Positions 22,080 to 34,668 of a stretch of 64,000 nucleotides of DNA are shown here, in pieces. Both the position numbers and the translations under genes were made by a program. Every line of letters begins with the position of its first letter. Position 1 is the first letter of the stretch. The DNA comes from Dermatemys mawii. Taxonomy: Eukaryota; Chordata; Testudines; Dermatemydidae. The stretch covers positions 64,021,142 through 64,085,141 of the forward strand of contig ML677334.1 in NCBI GenBank assembly GCA_007922305.1, written 5' to 3'. Under the pieces are notes generated by a model. That model searched no databases and had not been told where the DNA came from. It saw nothing but the letters and a program-made list of their open reading frames with translations.

Positions 22080-22645
22080 GTTTGAAAATTTTGACCAAAG
22101 TCACTGTTCTATGCTCTGGGGGGTGGTGGATCAGTGATGCTGCAGGTACTGGGGGAGGTGGCCTGGGACCCCCGCTGGTGCTGGAGAAGAAGGAGTTGGC
22201 AGGGCTGGCAGGGCCTCCCTGCCCAGCTCTGTGTGTTCCTGTAGCTCGTAGGTGGGGGAGGGCTAGGGGCTCCCAATGCTGCTCCTACCCCATGTGCCAG
22301 CTGCGCAGCTCTCATTGACTGGGAACTGCAACTAATGGTAGCTGTGGGGGTGGGGCCTGAGGGCAAGGGCAGTGTGCGGAGCCCCCTGGTCCCTCTGCCT
22401 AGGGAACTGCAGGGCCATGCTAGTGGAAGCCAGGGAGCCCTCCACCCTGAGGTAAGTATTCCCCCGCACCCTCTAACCCCCTGCCCTTATCCCATAACCC
22501 CTTCCCACACACTCCAACTGCTGCTGCTGGCCTAGCGGCTGCCTGGAGTGGGAAGCCCTGAGCCAGCACCGACTGCTGCAGACATCAGAGGCCACGAAAA
22601 GTCACGGAATCCGTGACTTCCATGGCCTCCGTGACAGATTTGCAG
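22080..22645. repeat. GC-rich dispersed repeat, class uncertain
   Basis: A GC-rich block ends with AAAAGTCACGGAATCCGTGA CTTCC and GGCCTCCGTGACAGATTTGC, which I recall as a common turtle repeat end. GTCACGGAATCCGTGAC at 22601-22617 is an 8+1+8 palindrome. The open frames inside are proline/glycine-rich composition artefacts. Confidence 0.4.
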
Positions 22646-22829
22646 CCTTATTCATGACAAATAATGTGATCAGCTTTGTCTTAAATGAATGTCCGGAGCT
22701 CGTCAAGAGTACGAGAGGCTTTACAGTGAGCCTAAAGAATTGCTTCCACTACTAGAGCCATAGACTCAGTCAATGGAGTCATAGACTGAGAGTATAACTA
22801 TAGTGCCCTTGTGGTCAAAATGGTGTCCA

Positions 22830-23770
22830 ATCTGTGGGGTAGTGCTGGCCAAGAAAAGGCACATGCAGGAATGCAGGAAAGACTCTCTCTTCCACCACCT
22901 GTTCCAACTCCCACAGAGTAAAAACAACACCCCTGACAAGCCTCACCCCCGGAATAGTACAACAAATATAGGAAAGGGAAATATTTATTTGCAGAGGGAT
23001 GAATGGAGGAAAACAACAGGTGGAGGAGATGGGGAAGCAGTAAGAGAAGGTTACATCCACCACGGGGACCCATGGTCTCTGTGGTGCCACGATAGAAAAG
23101 GATAAGTGCCAAGCACTGAGTCTAGACACACAGTTCAGGAATCCTGGGCAGAGTTCCAATCCGGTGGTGAGTCTTGGGTGCTCCTGGTCATCTTTGGCAC
23201 CAATACACCATCCTCCAAGGTTCCCTCTGGTGCTGTCTTCTACTGCAAACCCACACATAGCGACAACCTCCCCACTTAGCTAATTACAGCCTCCCTCTTT
23301 ATTCCTGATGGAAAGTCACAAGCCCCAGTACTCACAGCCCCATACATCCAGGCAACGTTGATACTGGGTCTGGCTCCAGTCTGTCTTTTCTGAGTGATTC
23401 TTTCCTAGTACGGTTCTCCTCCTAGCTCCTGTCCTGGGATGGCCCATTTTCAGCAGCTGTGTTCCTCCTGGGCTGAGGGCTGGTTCTTGGCTGCTTTGCT
23501 AAGTGAGGGCCTGCTTTCTGTAGGCCCTCTAGACTGGAGCTACAGATACACACTTGCCCCTGTTCTCTCTCTCTTCTAAACATAGCCTTCCCGGAACAAC
23601 CAGATTTCCAGTGCATCTAAACCAGTTGTTGTGTGGTTGGGACCCAGTGTGTAGGTCTGGAGAGAGAGGAAGGAAATTCTGGCCAACTGGCACAGTGGTA
23701 CTTTGGGAGAAGAACAATGAGAAGGAGGAGGAAACTCCCTTGCAAAGACTTATTAGCAATGAGACCTCAC
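22830..23770. repeat. Unclassified long repeat, possibly an LTR remnant
   Basis: About 900 bp of intermediate GC content with no recognised domain. The phrase ATCCGGTGGTGAGTCTTGGG and the ordered CT-rich downstream part resemble reptile LTR-type repeats, but no TG..CA ends or flanking duplication were found. Its three overlapping open frames are not protein-like. Confidence 0.25.
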
Positions 23771-23838
23771 TCTAGCAGGTGGCTAAGACTTTAGTTTTAC
23801 AAAATATGCTAGGAAACACTCTGCAGTATAGACTGTAA

Positions 23839-24055
23839 GGGCAAGTCTACACTGCCCCACAGTTTGGTCTAAGGGGGTGTGAACAGCAGTGTGTACCCAA
23901 GTGCTGCGCTATAAGAGGACTACATTATTGTGAATGAGGGACCTTTAAGTTTGTGACACTTAGGATCCACAGGGGGGAGTTACAGCACAGCACTTCAGTG
24001 CACACAGCTAATCACACCCTCTTAGACCAAACTGCAGGGCAGTGTAGATGTGTCC
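23839..24055. mobile_element. Long-TIR MITE with 3-bp TAA target duplication
   Basis: The left arm begins GGGCAAGTCTACACTGCCCC; the right end, reverse complemented, begins GGACACATCTACACTGCCCT. The mirror match continues through CAGTTTGGTCTAAG.GGGTG to AAGTGCTG.GCT, giving inverted arms of about 70 bp in a 217-bp element. TAA occurs directly on both sides (23836-23838 and 24056-24058). A 3-bp T-N-A duplication is the type expected of PIF/Harbinger-like transposition. No open frame. Confidence 0.85.
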
Positions 24056-24061
24056 TAAGCT

Positions 24062-24172
24062 CTTCCAGACAGGGACAGTCTATGTGTTGTATTTGTCTAG
24101 CACAAGAATGCTCCAATCCATGATTGGAACCTCTGTGCCCTGCTTGGTGCAAATAATAATAATGGTCATAAA
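24062..24172 (+). repeat. SINE 3'-end module
   Basis: ACAGGGACAGTCTATGTGTT, then TTGTCTAGCACAAGAATGCT and the tail GCAAATAATAATAATGG match the module at 20545 and 54147. It abuts the MITE at 23839-24055, which probably inserted beside or within the SINE. Confidence 0.5.
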
Positions 24173-24356
24173 TGTGTCTGGTCAGGAACAGAATTTCTGT
24201 TTTGCAGGAAATTCTGTGATTTCAGGGACGTGTGAGGGGTGGGTGGGTGCGGGTGAGAAGGAAATAATTGTTCTGAACAGGAATAACTACCATTTTTTTC
24301 CAAAATTCATTTTGGGTCCATTGAAACACTTTGTTTCAATTTTGACTTATTTTTAT

Positions 24357-24440
24357 ATTTTATAAAATAAAGTTAAAATAAAGTTTAAAATAAAAAATAC
24401 AATAAAAATAATATAAACATAATGTACAATAAAATACATT
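24357..24440. repeat. AT-rich low-complexity tract
   Basis: AAAATAAAGTTAAAATAAAG and further AAATA/AATAAA variants, nearly pure A/T for 80 bases. Confidence 0.65.
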
Positions 24441-27400
24441 TCTAATGAAAAGTCATTTTGAAATGTGCCATCTAAATGTTCCGAGAAGGTCAAAATGCTT
24501 CATTTCTATTTGTTTCTAACTGAAATGTTGTCAGTCAACAGATTCCCACAGGACACTTTGATTACTACGGGTTGGCGTCTTCTGACAGAAAAACATTCCA
24601 TCGGAAAATTTTTGACCCGCTCTAGTAATAAATACTATGAAGTATGATTATCAAAAGAGTGACTAGGCTTTAGAGCATAGAATAATTAAGAAACAAGGAT
24701 TAGTTATTTTATCTGAATAAATAAGAGTTCCAGAGCTGCTCTAATGATTAAACAAACAAGAACAAAATCCCCAGAGCTTTGAAAAGGATCTAAACTCTCA
24801 TGCTTCAGAGTATAAAGCAGCCTCGTACTGATGGCGGTTAGGAAGAAACTTTCCCATGGGCCAGTTATCCCATAACTATGTAGTGCAGGATTTCTTGAGT
24901 CTTCTTCTGAAAGGCCATTTGCTAAACTACACTTGTCAAATGAAAAAGGACATTTTGTGAGCTTGTTGCTTTTGTTTGGCAAAAATCAATCATTCATATC
25001 AGACGTATTTTCAGTAGTGAAGTTCTACTGCACTGAAAGTAGTACATAGTACAATACACTATGTATGGCACACAATTTGGAGTTCATTGTCACAAAATGG
25101 GAGTTATCCTTACACCTGCATATTTTTGGTGAATTAGCATCCTTGATACAATAAATTACATGTACAAGATTTTTATTTTCTCCTAAAAATATCTTAAAAT
25201 CAGATTTTTCAGAGTCCACAAATCTCTGCTAGGCCTTCACCCAGTCACTTAAAAGTCCCATAGTAGTGTTTTCAGCAGAGGCCTTATATTAATTTTTTTC
25301 CCCTTGAAACTGATTCAAGTGTGCTGAGAGGACTGCTATGAATATGCCTGTTGCTGCCGTCTTCACTCAGGCAAAAATCAAACTGTAGTTAATAGTTCAG
25401 CTGTGCCTCTTAACAGAAATCCCATCAATCCACTTAAATCAATTTAATGGAGTAAAATTAAAGTCAAAACTAAAGATAGGAGTTTTGGTTAACTAAGGGC
25501 AGCTGGATCATGCACCATTTTTTATTGATTCTCTCTCTCTGTCTAGATATAGATATAAAAATAATCCTGGACACTCATAATGCTACTAGCAGCCTTCAAA
25601 CTTAAAGCAAGAGTTTAGATCTGATTCAAGTTTCTCCAGTAACAAAGTTTATCTAATGAAAGGCATTTGTTTTTGGCACCCCAGCTGCATTTTCTTGGCC
25701 TGGGCCATTGTGGTATTCTAACACTCTGGCTTATGTGAATTATATTCAGAAAAACAGTAGATGAAGAAATGTTACCTGGGAACATTGTGGGTTGTGAAAG
25801 GGGGAAAACTGGAGTAAGGAAACTCACAACAAGCTACTGATCTGACCACAGTGGCTGATCTTTTTTTAATAGAATGAGGGATTTTGCTTTCAGTCTTTTC
25901 TCCTGTCTAAAAAGCATACACTTATATCCATTTTTAACAAAGCAATTCAGATGAAAAAGATGAAGAGAGATTTTTCTGTGATGCTATTAAATGGATGAAA
26001 ATTTCCCAGAATAATTTATGTTTAATGGTGGGGAGTGAGTAGCAGAGGGGCTGGAAACTAATCTTTCCTGCAAACATAATACAGCAATAAGTGACACCCG
26101 CTCTCCAGCACTGTTGGCTGCTTTGTGCTTCGTTCTCAATTCAAACAAAGCTGTATTCAAAACAAGGATAAACATATCAATGCTAATTTTATGTAAGACT
26201 CTTCCTTGTATAGTAATTTCACCAATTCTACTCACGTAGCAAAGAGCAGGATTTCTTTGATCTCTTCCTGCCATCTACACTTTGCCATTAAGGCTACTAG
26301 TAAATGTCTTTTGTTCTGCGATATAGTTTCTAACAGTGATAGATCATTTTCCTTATAATCTACATAAATATCTATATTTCTGCCAAATGTAAACCACTGC
26401 TTTTTCCTGCGAAAGTTCTCAGAAATATATCACAGCAAATAGTTCAATACCAAACAACAAACAAGTGATAATGCCTTGTGTTCCCATGTGAAAGTTGGTA
26501 TGAGTTGGAAGTAGTTAAGCTTCATGCATCATTCTGTGGACACAGAGCTACAAAAATCAGCTGCCTCCTCATGCCTCATAATCTTTAAGCAGCTTGAACA
26601 ATTTGTTTGAATACTTAGCTCTTTTTTTAAAAAACTTTTCTGCAAATCAATTCTGACTTTTTTTTTTCAGATGAATTTATTCTTCCTAAGCATTTGTCAG
26701 TTATTTTCTAGCCTATGGGTTATCTGTGAACTGTTTGCTTTTCCTTCTTCATGTTTTGTGTTTAATAACCTGAACAAATCACGTGATACTGTTTCTACTC
26801 CCTGACTGGATGATTGAACCTTTTTGCACAAAAAAATGGTTTTCTTATTATGTGTCAATGTGTAGTACAGATTTTTTTGGCATGAATAAACATTTGTGCT
26901 ACAATTTGTGCAGTTTGAAGGATTCATGAATATTTTCACAGATACCTAGAAACTGTTCAAATACTAGAGAATAATGAACATGAGGAACCCAAAAAAGCAA
27001 ACTTGGTACATTTATTCATGAAGTGTTTTCCCCTCGCTACTCAGCAAGCTTTTTCTGTGTAGTTGCAGTCACCCAGCCTCAGTAATAGCCTTTGTTCAAT
27101 AGCCTTTGTACTAGAAGCTTTTAAATGATCAAAATGACTTCTAAAATCAATAGGCCCTTGAAAAATGTGAGCGGGATCCTTGTTTTCACCAGCCAGGGAG
27201 GACAGATGGGGATGTGCTAGATCCCTTGCTGGTGGAAATTGTCAGTGTCAAAAGATGGGTTTTTGAGCACAGATTTAACATGTCCTTTTTAAACAACTGG
27301 CACCCTGGCTTATGCAGTGGAGGCATTGACAGTCATTCCAGTCATTGATCCGTCTTTAATTTTGCACATTTGGTTAAGAAGATAATGGACGAGACTGTGG

Positions 27401-27734
27401 TGAGACAATGCTCACTGCATATCGATGTCTGATTCTCTTGAACTTAGTTAATGGGGAATCCAACCTGGACATGGCGCAGAGACTGCTTTGGTTGTGTTGG
27501 ACAGTGACCATCTCCTGGTGAATTAAAGAAAAGGGTGAAATCGTGGCTCCATTGAAGTCCTGGAAAAACTGCCAGTACCTTCAGTGGAGCAGGATTTCAC
27601 CCCAGGTGTTCATGCTGATATTATTAGATGTATCACCTACTTTTGATAATAGATATCATGAAATAGTTCATGAGATTTCATGTACCTGAAATCTCTGGTG
27701 AAAGAGAGAGGGGATGCCTTTATTGGAAATAAGG
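24441..27734. other. Long stretch, nothing recognised except one foldback fragment
   Basis: AT-rich with short frames lacking domains. At 27530-27605, GGTGAAATCGTGGCTCCATT and TTCAGTGGAGCAGGATTTCA CC form the two arms of the palindromic family. A polypyrimidine-AG at 26655-26670 resembles a splice acceptor but no coding sequence follows. Confidence 0.4.
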
Positions 27735-27945
27735 CATGCATTTTTAATAGTGAGGATAAGTCACCCCAGGTTGTGGTGGATTCTCCATCACGGTCAATTT
27801 TTAAATCAAGATTGACTGCTTTTCTAGAAGATTTTCTCCAAACAAAAGGAATTGTTTCAAGGAGATTCTGTGGCCTGTATTATTCAGAAGGTCAGACTAG
27901 ATAATCACAATGGTCCCTTCTGACCTTGGAATGTATTAATCTATG
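27735..27945 (+). mobile_element. CR1 LINE 3' end
   Basis: TTGTGGTGGATTCTCCATCA, TTTTTAAATCAAGATTGACT, then AGACTAGATAATCACAATGG TCCCTTCTGACC follow the CR1 3' UTR in order. The terminal octamers have decayed to GGAATGTATTAATCTATGGA. Severely 5'-truncated and diverged. Confidence 0.75.
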
Positions 27946-28437
27946 GAGGCTTCTTTCCCGGAGCACCACATTGTTCTGTACCATCACCCAGCTTATTCTC
28001 TGTGTCTGAAGCCATTAGGAGAGCTAGTGAGAAGGTTAGGGCACTCCATTCTATATCTCCATCTTGACAAGCCATAGAATGTAGTTACGTGTTTTCCCCC
28101 TTTGGGTAAATAGAAGTGTGGATGAGAGAACACAGTGACTAAGGCTCATTCTGGGATTGGAGTGAAATTCCAAAAGCCACTCTCTCTCCACCCCAGTTAA
28201 AGAGTTTTACCCATTGTTTTGACTATACTTCACAATGCATGGGGCTGGTTAAATTTCTGCTTCTTTGAGAAGACCAAATAATAATAGTGACCAGTGTGGC
28301 TTTTTTTCAGTCTGCATCTAGCTAAGAAGTGGTGACCTCTTCTTTCAGATATGGACCCTGCAATTGTGATCCATGTGTTTACTTTAGCTTGGGCAACTGA
28401 AATGTTCTATACATCAGGCTAGAACTTTAAATCCATT
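27946..28437. other. No recognised feature
   Basis: Mixed composition, nothing recognisable. Confidence 0.35.
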
Positions 28438-28735
28438 TGGGAGCTGAAGCTAATCCAGAACGTGGTGGCCTGCTTGTTAAGTGCACTGCCTATGAGCACA
28501 TGACACCGTGGAGTTTTAAGGTGCCAGTTTTTACCTGAATAGCCCTAATAGCCTGCCTGTGGGAGAGCCCACCTCTCTGCCAGTGCCATGCTGCCATGTA
28601 TGCAATCAGCAAAGGAGTTCTAGCTAGAGCTCCTTTTAAATTATAGGAGCGGGAGCTCTTGTCAGGGCCTTCTCTGTCAAAAACCCCTCACCTTTGGAAG
28701 TCACTCCTTTGCCTTCCGTGGTCTGCAGTAGTTCA
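28438..28735 (+). mobile_element. L2-like LINE fragment
   Basis: Conceptual translation near 28445 gives LIQNVVACLLSA, then a short distance on YEHMTPWSF. This corresponds to the L2-clade block 'QNAAARLL...EHITPVL' just upstream of the LHWLPV motif. The downstream text GGGCCTTCTCTGTCAAAAAC fits the later part of the same frame. Frames are broken and no intact product is possible. Confidence 0.5.
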
Positions 28736-30605
28736 CATTTGTTGACCTTTGGATAAATTACAAAAGCCATATCTTCTGAACAGGTATTGGACAGGGTTCA
28801 GATTTGTGTGGTGTTTGAAGGGGCATCCTTTGGGGGAATTGAAGCAGTGGGAAGATTTTGTTGTGCCATGTTTTCTTGCTAACTCAATTGCATGCTGGTG
28901 GAATTTACCACAGTTTTTCTTTTGATATGATTCTTGTGGCTCTTATTTCTAATTGATGACCCAGAGTCTGGGATAGGTGTTACTTTGTTTATTAATGTAC
29001 ATACACACACACATATATACAATTATTAATCTAGAGTGTGAAGATGCACTGGTTCAGAATGAAGTTGTACCCCAATCCACTCAGATCCAGTTTTGATCCA
29101 GGCCCCTCACCCCATTATGTGCTTCCATTAATAATCTAATTTCTTTTAATACATACAACAAAAATAAATCAATTTAGCAATAATATAAAATCAGAAAAGT
29201 AATACAGTCATGAAGTTTTTGGTGAGTCCCTCACTATATAATTTCTCCCCATCTGTCTCAAGTCTGCTCTGAATCTGATGCAGGCTTGATCAAAATTTTG
29301 TCCTGATTTGCCAAGCTCAACAAATTAGCCAATTATGAAAGTGTCACACTGGTCTGTTGATAATGGTAGAAACAAAGAGTTGTCTTTAAATAAGCAAGCT
29401 ACATGGCTCAGACCGAATTCTTCCTTCTGTTATACCCATGCAACCATAGTGAAGTCAATGGGCTCATATAAGTGTAAGTGATACAGAATTTAGCCCTATG
29501 CATTCTAAGTTATCTAGTTATGTTTTCTTTTTCATTTGCCCCAACAATATTTATTCAGAGCATCAGAGGTTTCACTAACCATGGCAGCCTTGCATAAGTC
29601 ATATAACCTTTCAGAGATGAACTGTTCTTAACCTTTCTCCATTTCATTTGGCAGAAAGAGGCTGAGACTCTTAGAAGGGATGAAAGGTATGGATTGTTCA
29701 AGTTCTATTTTCGATCTTGTCAAGTACTGAATCTGCTCTCCGGTCTCCGCTCCCTGGTTCTGAATAGAGTTAGTTAGAATTTTTTGATTAAATAAAATTT
29801 TGTTGAAGCTGAAGTGTTTCACATAGACCTACTGATTTCAGTGAAGCTTGAGAGAGAAAAAAAAGTATCAGGCAGAGCAGAGACTTGAAGCTGGATCTTT
29901 CACATCCTAAAACACACATGCAGCTCTCCAAAAAACATAGGTTTGGGCACCATTTTTTTGTCTCAAAAACATTCAAAGTTTTGTTTTTAGTCCAATGCAA
30001 AATTAAAAGAAATGGTGAAACTTTGAAGGTTGGTATGAAATGGACTGTTCCATGATCAGTTCTGATTCTGAATGGCCCAACTTCACAAAAATGGTTTTGT
30101 AGCTTTTATTTTTTTCCTTTTAGAGATTAGTTCTCCTGTTTGTTTGTTTTCCAATGGCTTTACCATACAAGTATTGTTCTTCATAAAAACCTGGATCCAA
30201 GCCCCCCAATCTCTGGGGATTTGCAGTCTGGATCCATGCTCTACGGTTTAGGCCTACTTCGAAATAAAGGCAGTCCTGCCAAACGCAATGTCAAATCATG
30301 AGTCAGGTCCCCCAAAATTCAAGAGATTGGCTTAAAATCCAGAGATTTTATAAATTAATAAATGTTGAGTTCTTTTAATTTGCCTTCTGGCTTCTGAGTC
30401 TCTCGGATCATATTTTCAAGATTTTATTGGCAACTGCAAGGCCTACTACTACTTTTTTTTTTTTTTAATAATGAAAACTGATAGTCTCATGTAATCCCAA
30501 GATTCAAGGATCTGGGGCTTTAAGAAAAACACCAAATATCGAGAGAGTTGACAGCACTTCTGGAACAAAATAGAGTTGGGTCATTATAGCTGCCACCTTC
30601 TCTCT
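28736..30605. other. Mostly unannotated
   Basis: At 29430-29500 there is a palindromic-family fragment (CATAGTGAAGTCAATGGGCT). A short (AC)n/(AT)n tract lies near 28998-29022. No genes seen. Confidence 0.4.
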
Positions 30606-31600
30606 GGCCACCTCAGTTTGCCATCTTTCCTCTCTTCAGCTCATTCAGAATGCAGTGGCTAAAATCATTTTCCACATCCGCTGCCCAAACCTTGTTATTC
30701 CCCTCATCAAATATGTCCACTGTATTCTTCTTACAGCAAGTCCAATCTTCTTGTACAGATTCTTGGTCGTAAGGACAACTCTTCCCACATGGACTGCTCT
30801 ATTCTTCTCTTATGATAATCATTGTTACTTATTAAGGCCCAAGTCAAATGTCAGGACCCCATTGTGCTAGGCACTGTATAAGCATAACAGGAATACAATT
30901 TCTGCCTTAAACAGCTCACAATCTAGACCTAAAACAAGACACAACAGGTGACTGAGACAGACAGATGTGTTATGTGCAGGACAAAATGAGGAACTAGTAT
31001 GGTTTATGTAGTAAGCAGTAGGCTGAACACATCACCTGCCTAGTCATTGTCACATGGCAGCATTTTGTAGGCATCCCAGCAGAGGTGAGGGTCTTTTCTC
31101 TCCACCAGTGGATTCTAACTCTGCTCTCACTTCATCTTCTCATGCTTTTACCTGTGTGTCTTCTGTCTTGCCCCAGTGCTTGGAAATCTCTCTATTCCTG
31201 GGCACTATGGGCCAACTGCCCATTTTTTCCCAAATACTTCCTCAAAATATGCTTTTTCCATGAAACTCAGACACTAACCTGGGTCAGTAAGAATGTTACC
31301 ACCACTGTTTAAAAACACAAACAGCAGCTCTAACCCAAACACACAACAAAGCCCTGAGAAGTTTCTTCTTGGTCTCCCAATGTGTGTTGACTCTGATTTG
31401 TGTGTTGTCTTGCTTACTTGTAAGTGCCTCAGGGAAGGAACCTTGTCCTTTTTTGCCTTGTACAGGCTGGACTTTTCCCATACTTTAATGGGAGTCCAAC
31501 ATACAGATTTAAGTTCATGTTTTTTTATAAATGGAAAAACTCCATGACATTTACAGTCTTCCCATGTGAGTGTCTAGGTGAGTATGACTGTAAATTGCTT
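30606..31600 (+). mobile_element. L2-like LINE 3' portion, interrupted
   Basis: The 5' part translates as LIQNAVAKIIFHIRCP, matching the L2-clade 'LIQNAAAR...RC' block. After a gap the frame resumes as PSAWKSLYSW .. KYFLKICFFHE, matching the C-terminal 'WNSLP...FK..LKT.LF' block. The following TTACTTGTAAGTGCCTCAGG GAAGGAACCTTGTCC resembles the 3' module of this group. The two coding parts are separated by about 300 bp that includes a minus-strand SINE end. Stops and frame breaks make it inactive. Confidence 0.6.
30826..30960 (-). repeat. SINE 3'-end module, minus strand, inside the L2 fragment
   Basis: CCCATTGTGCTAGGCACTGT, then ATTTCTGCCTTAAACAGCTC ACAATCTAGACC, is the reverse complement of the module seen at 20545 and 54147. 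It lies between the two coding parts of the LINE, so it probably inserted into it. Confidence 0.6.
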
Positions 31601-33910
31601 AACAAACTTTAGTGGGAGAGGGAAAAGTTTAACGCTGGACTTCAAGAGAGGCTATAGAGAGTAAAAAATCAGTGACAACCCTAAGGAAGCAACAAAGAAG
31701 CAGACCTCTGAACTCACCATAAAGGCTTTAATTCATCAAGGAGTCATAAGTAAATAATACCCAATTCAAAAATAAATTTGGAGAACCAGGATGGATTAGC
31801 AAAAGTTGGATCTAATACCTGCAACAGTTTTTGTTCAATGCTTTTCTTAATCTTTACAGAACACATGCTATTCTTGTTGTCTCCTCTAAAAAAATAAAGA
31901 TGCATTGCTTACAAAAACAGCAATGGCTATAAATGGTTGCAGTTGTTAATGATATGTCTGTGGCTTTATCTAGCTCATCCTATCCACTCATTGACATTTC
32001 CTAATTGTCATGACAAAGTTGCAGCCCTAGCTTCTGCTATCACAACACAAGGGGATGGATTATGTGGTCTGAACAATGGATTGAGGGCTAGGATTCCTGC
32101 TCCTAACCTGGTTCCTGATGCTGCAAACACTTAAGTATGTGACTCACATGAGTAATCACATTTTTAGTGATCACATCTTTGGAACAGGGACTTTTGTTTA
32201 ATGTGGGTGAAATCCAGGTCTCACTTAAGTCAATGGGAGTCTTGCCATTGACTTTTGTGAAGCTGGGATGTCACCGTTTATGTTTTTACAATACTTAGTA
32301 TAATGGGGACCTCTAGGCATTCTGCAATATAATTATAAATAATTATAATAAAGCTAAAGTTTATATATATTTGCTAAGCATGATCTTTTTCTTTTTAGTG
32401 ATTACTGAGGGCTAAGTATAGCTTGGTAAACTATTATAACACATAGCATTTTAATAAAGCACCAAGGTTGAACAGTGCAGGGGATCTGATAGTGGTAGAT
32501 GTCTGGCTGTCTGACTCCCCTAAATGCTGTAGAAAATCTCAACCCTGACGTTGTAATCTGGTGCAAATTAGTTTTTGTCTTTAATTGGCTCTCTTGTGAG
32601 CTAAAATTTGTAGGACCTTTCCCTTTCTTAAGTGGCACTATGATCATTTTCCCATCAGGCAGTGTGCTGGGAAACAGGTAACATTTGGAAACATGCCAAC
32701 ACAATCTAAACCACTCTTCTTCGGCTGTGGCATAATGGATCAAATTCAGTATTAAAGCCCTTTCCTTCAGAATGCCCAGGGTCAAACTGAATTGCCATAA
32801 GCAAACTGATCTGCATTGTAGAACAAATGTTTATATGGCATAGTACTTCCCCCCCCACCTTTTACTGTTTACAAAGCTGGTAAAAACAAAAGGCAAACAC
32901 AGCAATCAAAGTTTTTTTTTCAGTAAGCGTAAAGGGGTACTTGTGCAGATTTTTTTTTCACTTGTAACTTTGTTTATCTTTGGCAAACAGTGTAGTTGTT
33001 ACATAGCCTGGATACAAGAGACTGTGCTGCTCCCTTTACTATTCTGTTCCCTCTCAGGCCTGATAGTACTTCCTTCCTGACCTCTCATGACTTCCTGCTT
33101 CTAGCCTTATCACGGCAAAAAACTTGACACTGTACTGGCCATGCCTCTTGGAATGCACTTAAATTCCATAAATGGAAATCTGCTTGCCGTTACACTTGCA
33201 AACAACTATCATCTGTAGAGCTCACTCTGTTATTTCCTACTGCCACTCTCATTCCATTTGTAGGTGCAGTATTTAAAGTACTTAAAAAAGGAAAAGGGAA
33301 AGTCTCCTCTCTTTTGAGCTCAGTGTGATAGCATCCAAAAATCTGGCCCAAGGTGTCACAGTCAAGCCAACATAGCTGCATTAACTTTAAAAGAGTTACA
33401 CCAATTTATACCAGTTAAGGCTCTGGCCAGCTGAACCATGTGTTTAAATGAGACAGAGGCATGGGAGGAAGGAGGAATAAGTATGAGAAATACAGGTGGT
33501 GGCTCATCTAAATATAATGATACTGAAGTTCCAATGAGTTTACTCTTCTGGACACACAGCTCTGCAATTACAGTGTAAAGTTTGTGTTTCACTCAGACCT
33601 AATGAAAAGTGTGACATATGGTATTTTAAGGTCTGATCTGACCTCACAAACATCAAAGCAGACTCCACTGACAGCAGTAGATCAGGTCCTTACTGTGGAT
33701 ATCTGAATAATTAGTTATTAAAAAATAAACAGTCGAATTTGTTGAAGAGAAGAGCCAAATCAATTCACATTCTGATAAATTCGCCACAAAGTCATGTGGA
33801 ATAGTGTCGTAAGCAGCTGAATGGCAATTAAAATGATGCATTGTCCAATAAAATTCAGTGGGGAAGGAACTTGTAAGGAGCTTCCTATAGTTGTTTATGC
33901 CACAGATTTT
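31601..33910. other. Mostly unannotated
   Basis: Palindromic-family pieces occur at 32105-32160 and 32205-32275 (ACTTAAGTCAATGGGAGTCT). A 127-codon frame on the minus strand at 32402-32785 has no domain I recognise and reads like chance or decayed repeat. Nothing else seen. Confidence 0.4.
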
Positions 33911-34029
33911 TAAGCCAGGAGGGACCATTCTGATCCTCCAGTCTGACTTCCTGAATCACACAGGCCATAAAACCCACCCAGTACTTTCTCCGTCAAGTCT
34001 CCAACTTCTATTTGAGCAATAGCATATAA

Positions 34030-34323
34030 GGCCTTGTCTACACTACCGGCTGGATCGACACATAGAGATCGATCTATTGGGGATCGATTTATCGCGTCGC
34101 CTCAGGACGCGATAAATCGATCCCCAGAGGCACTCCTGTCGACTCTGGAACTCCAGCTCGCCAAAAGACGCAAGGCAGAGTCGACAGGGAGCCCACTGTT
34201 GACCGCTGCTGCCGTGAGGACGGCAGGTAAGTCGACCTAAGATGCGTCGACTTCAGCTACGGCATTCACATAGCTGAAGTTGCGTATCTTAGGTTGATCC
34301 TCCCCGCTAGTGTAGACCAGGTC
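34030..34323. mobile_element. MITE with three internal hairpins, inside the old CR1
   Basis: Ends are GGCCTTGTCTACACTAC and, in reverse complement, GACCTGGTCTACACTAG. Flanks are TAA and TTA. Three hairpins follow in order. The first is a perfect 20-bp stem, GGGGATCGATTTATCGCGTC (34079-34098) with 34106-34125, loop 7. The second is a perfect 12-bp stem, CTGTCGACTCTG (34136-34147) with 34176-34187. The third has arms of about 28 bp (34231-34259 and 34271-34298) with a few mismatches. CpG and TCGA words are retained, suggesting a younger age than its host CR1. The open frame through it is incidental. Confidence 0.82.
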
Positions 34324-34668
34324 TTAGGAAGATATTCAATCTTGATGTAAAGATTTCAAGTGATGAGGAATCCACCACAGCCCTAGATAAGGTTTTCCAA
34401 TGGTTAATTAGCCTAACTTAAAAAAAATTGCCTCTTATTTCTAGAGTCAATTTGTGTAGCTTCAACTTCCAACCATTTGATTTTGTTATGACTTTTTCTC
34501 TTAAATGAAAAATCTTCTACCAGAAATCATTTCGCCATGTAGCTACTTGTAGACCACGATATGATCACCTCTTGACTTTCTCCTGGACAAACTAAATTAC
34601 ACTGAGCTTCTTTGATCTCTTGTTGTAAGACATGTTTTCCAAAAGGCAAATCATTCTTGAAGCTCTTT

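Noticed and set aside
22803..23258. Frames of 100-147 codons resembling a possible exon
   Set aside because: Three overlapping frames on two strands, no recognised domain, and repeat-like surroundings.
26655..26720. Polypyrimidine tract plus AG followed by ATGAAT, as a splice acceptor with an exon
   Set aside because: The open frame after it is short and without any domain; T-rich tracts followed by AG are common in this AT-rich DNA.
32402..32785. 127-codon minus-strand frame considered as a transposon or host exon
   Set aside because: No domain, no splice signals, not similar to a family I know; probably chance or decayed repeat.
34034..34240. 68-codon frame with a charged, protein-like C-terminus
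   Set aside because: It crosses two hairpins of a MITE; the sequence is explained by the palindromes.
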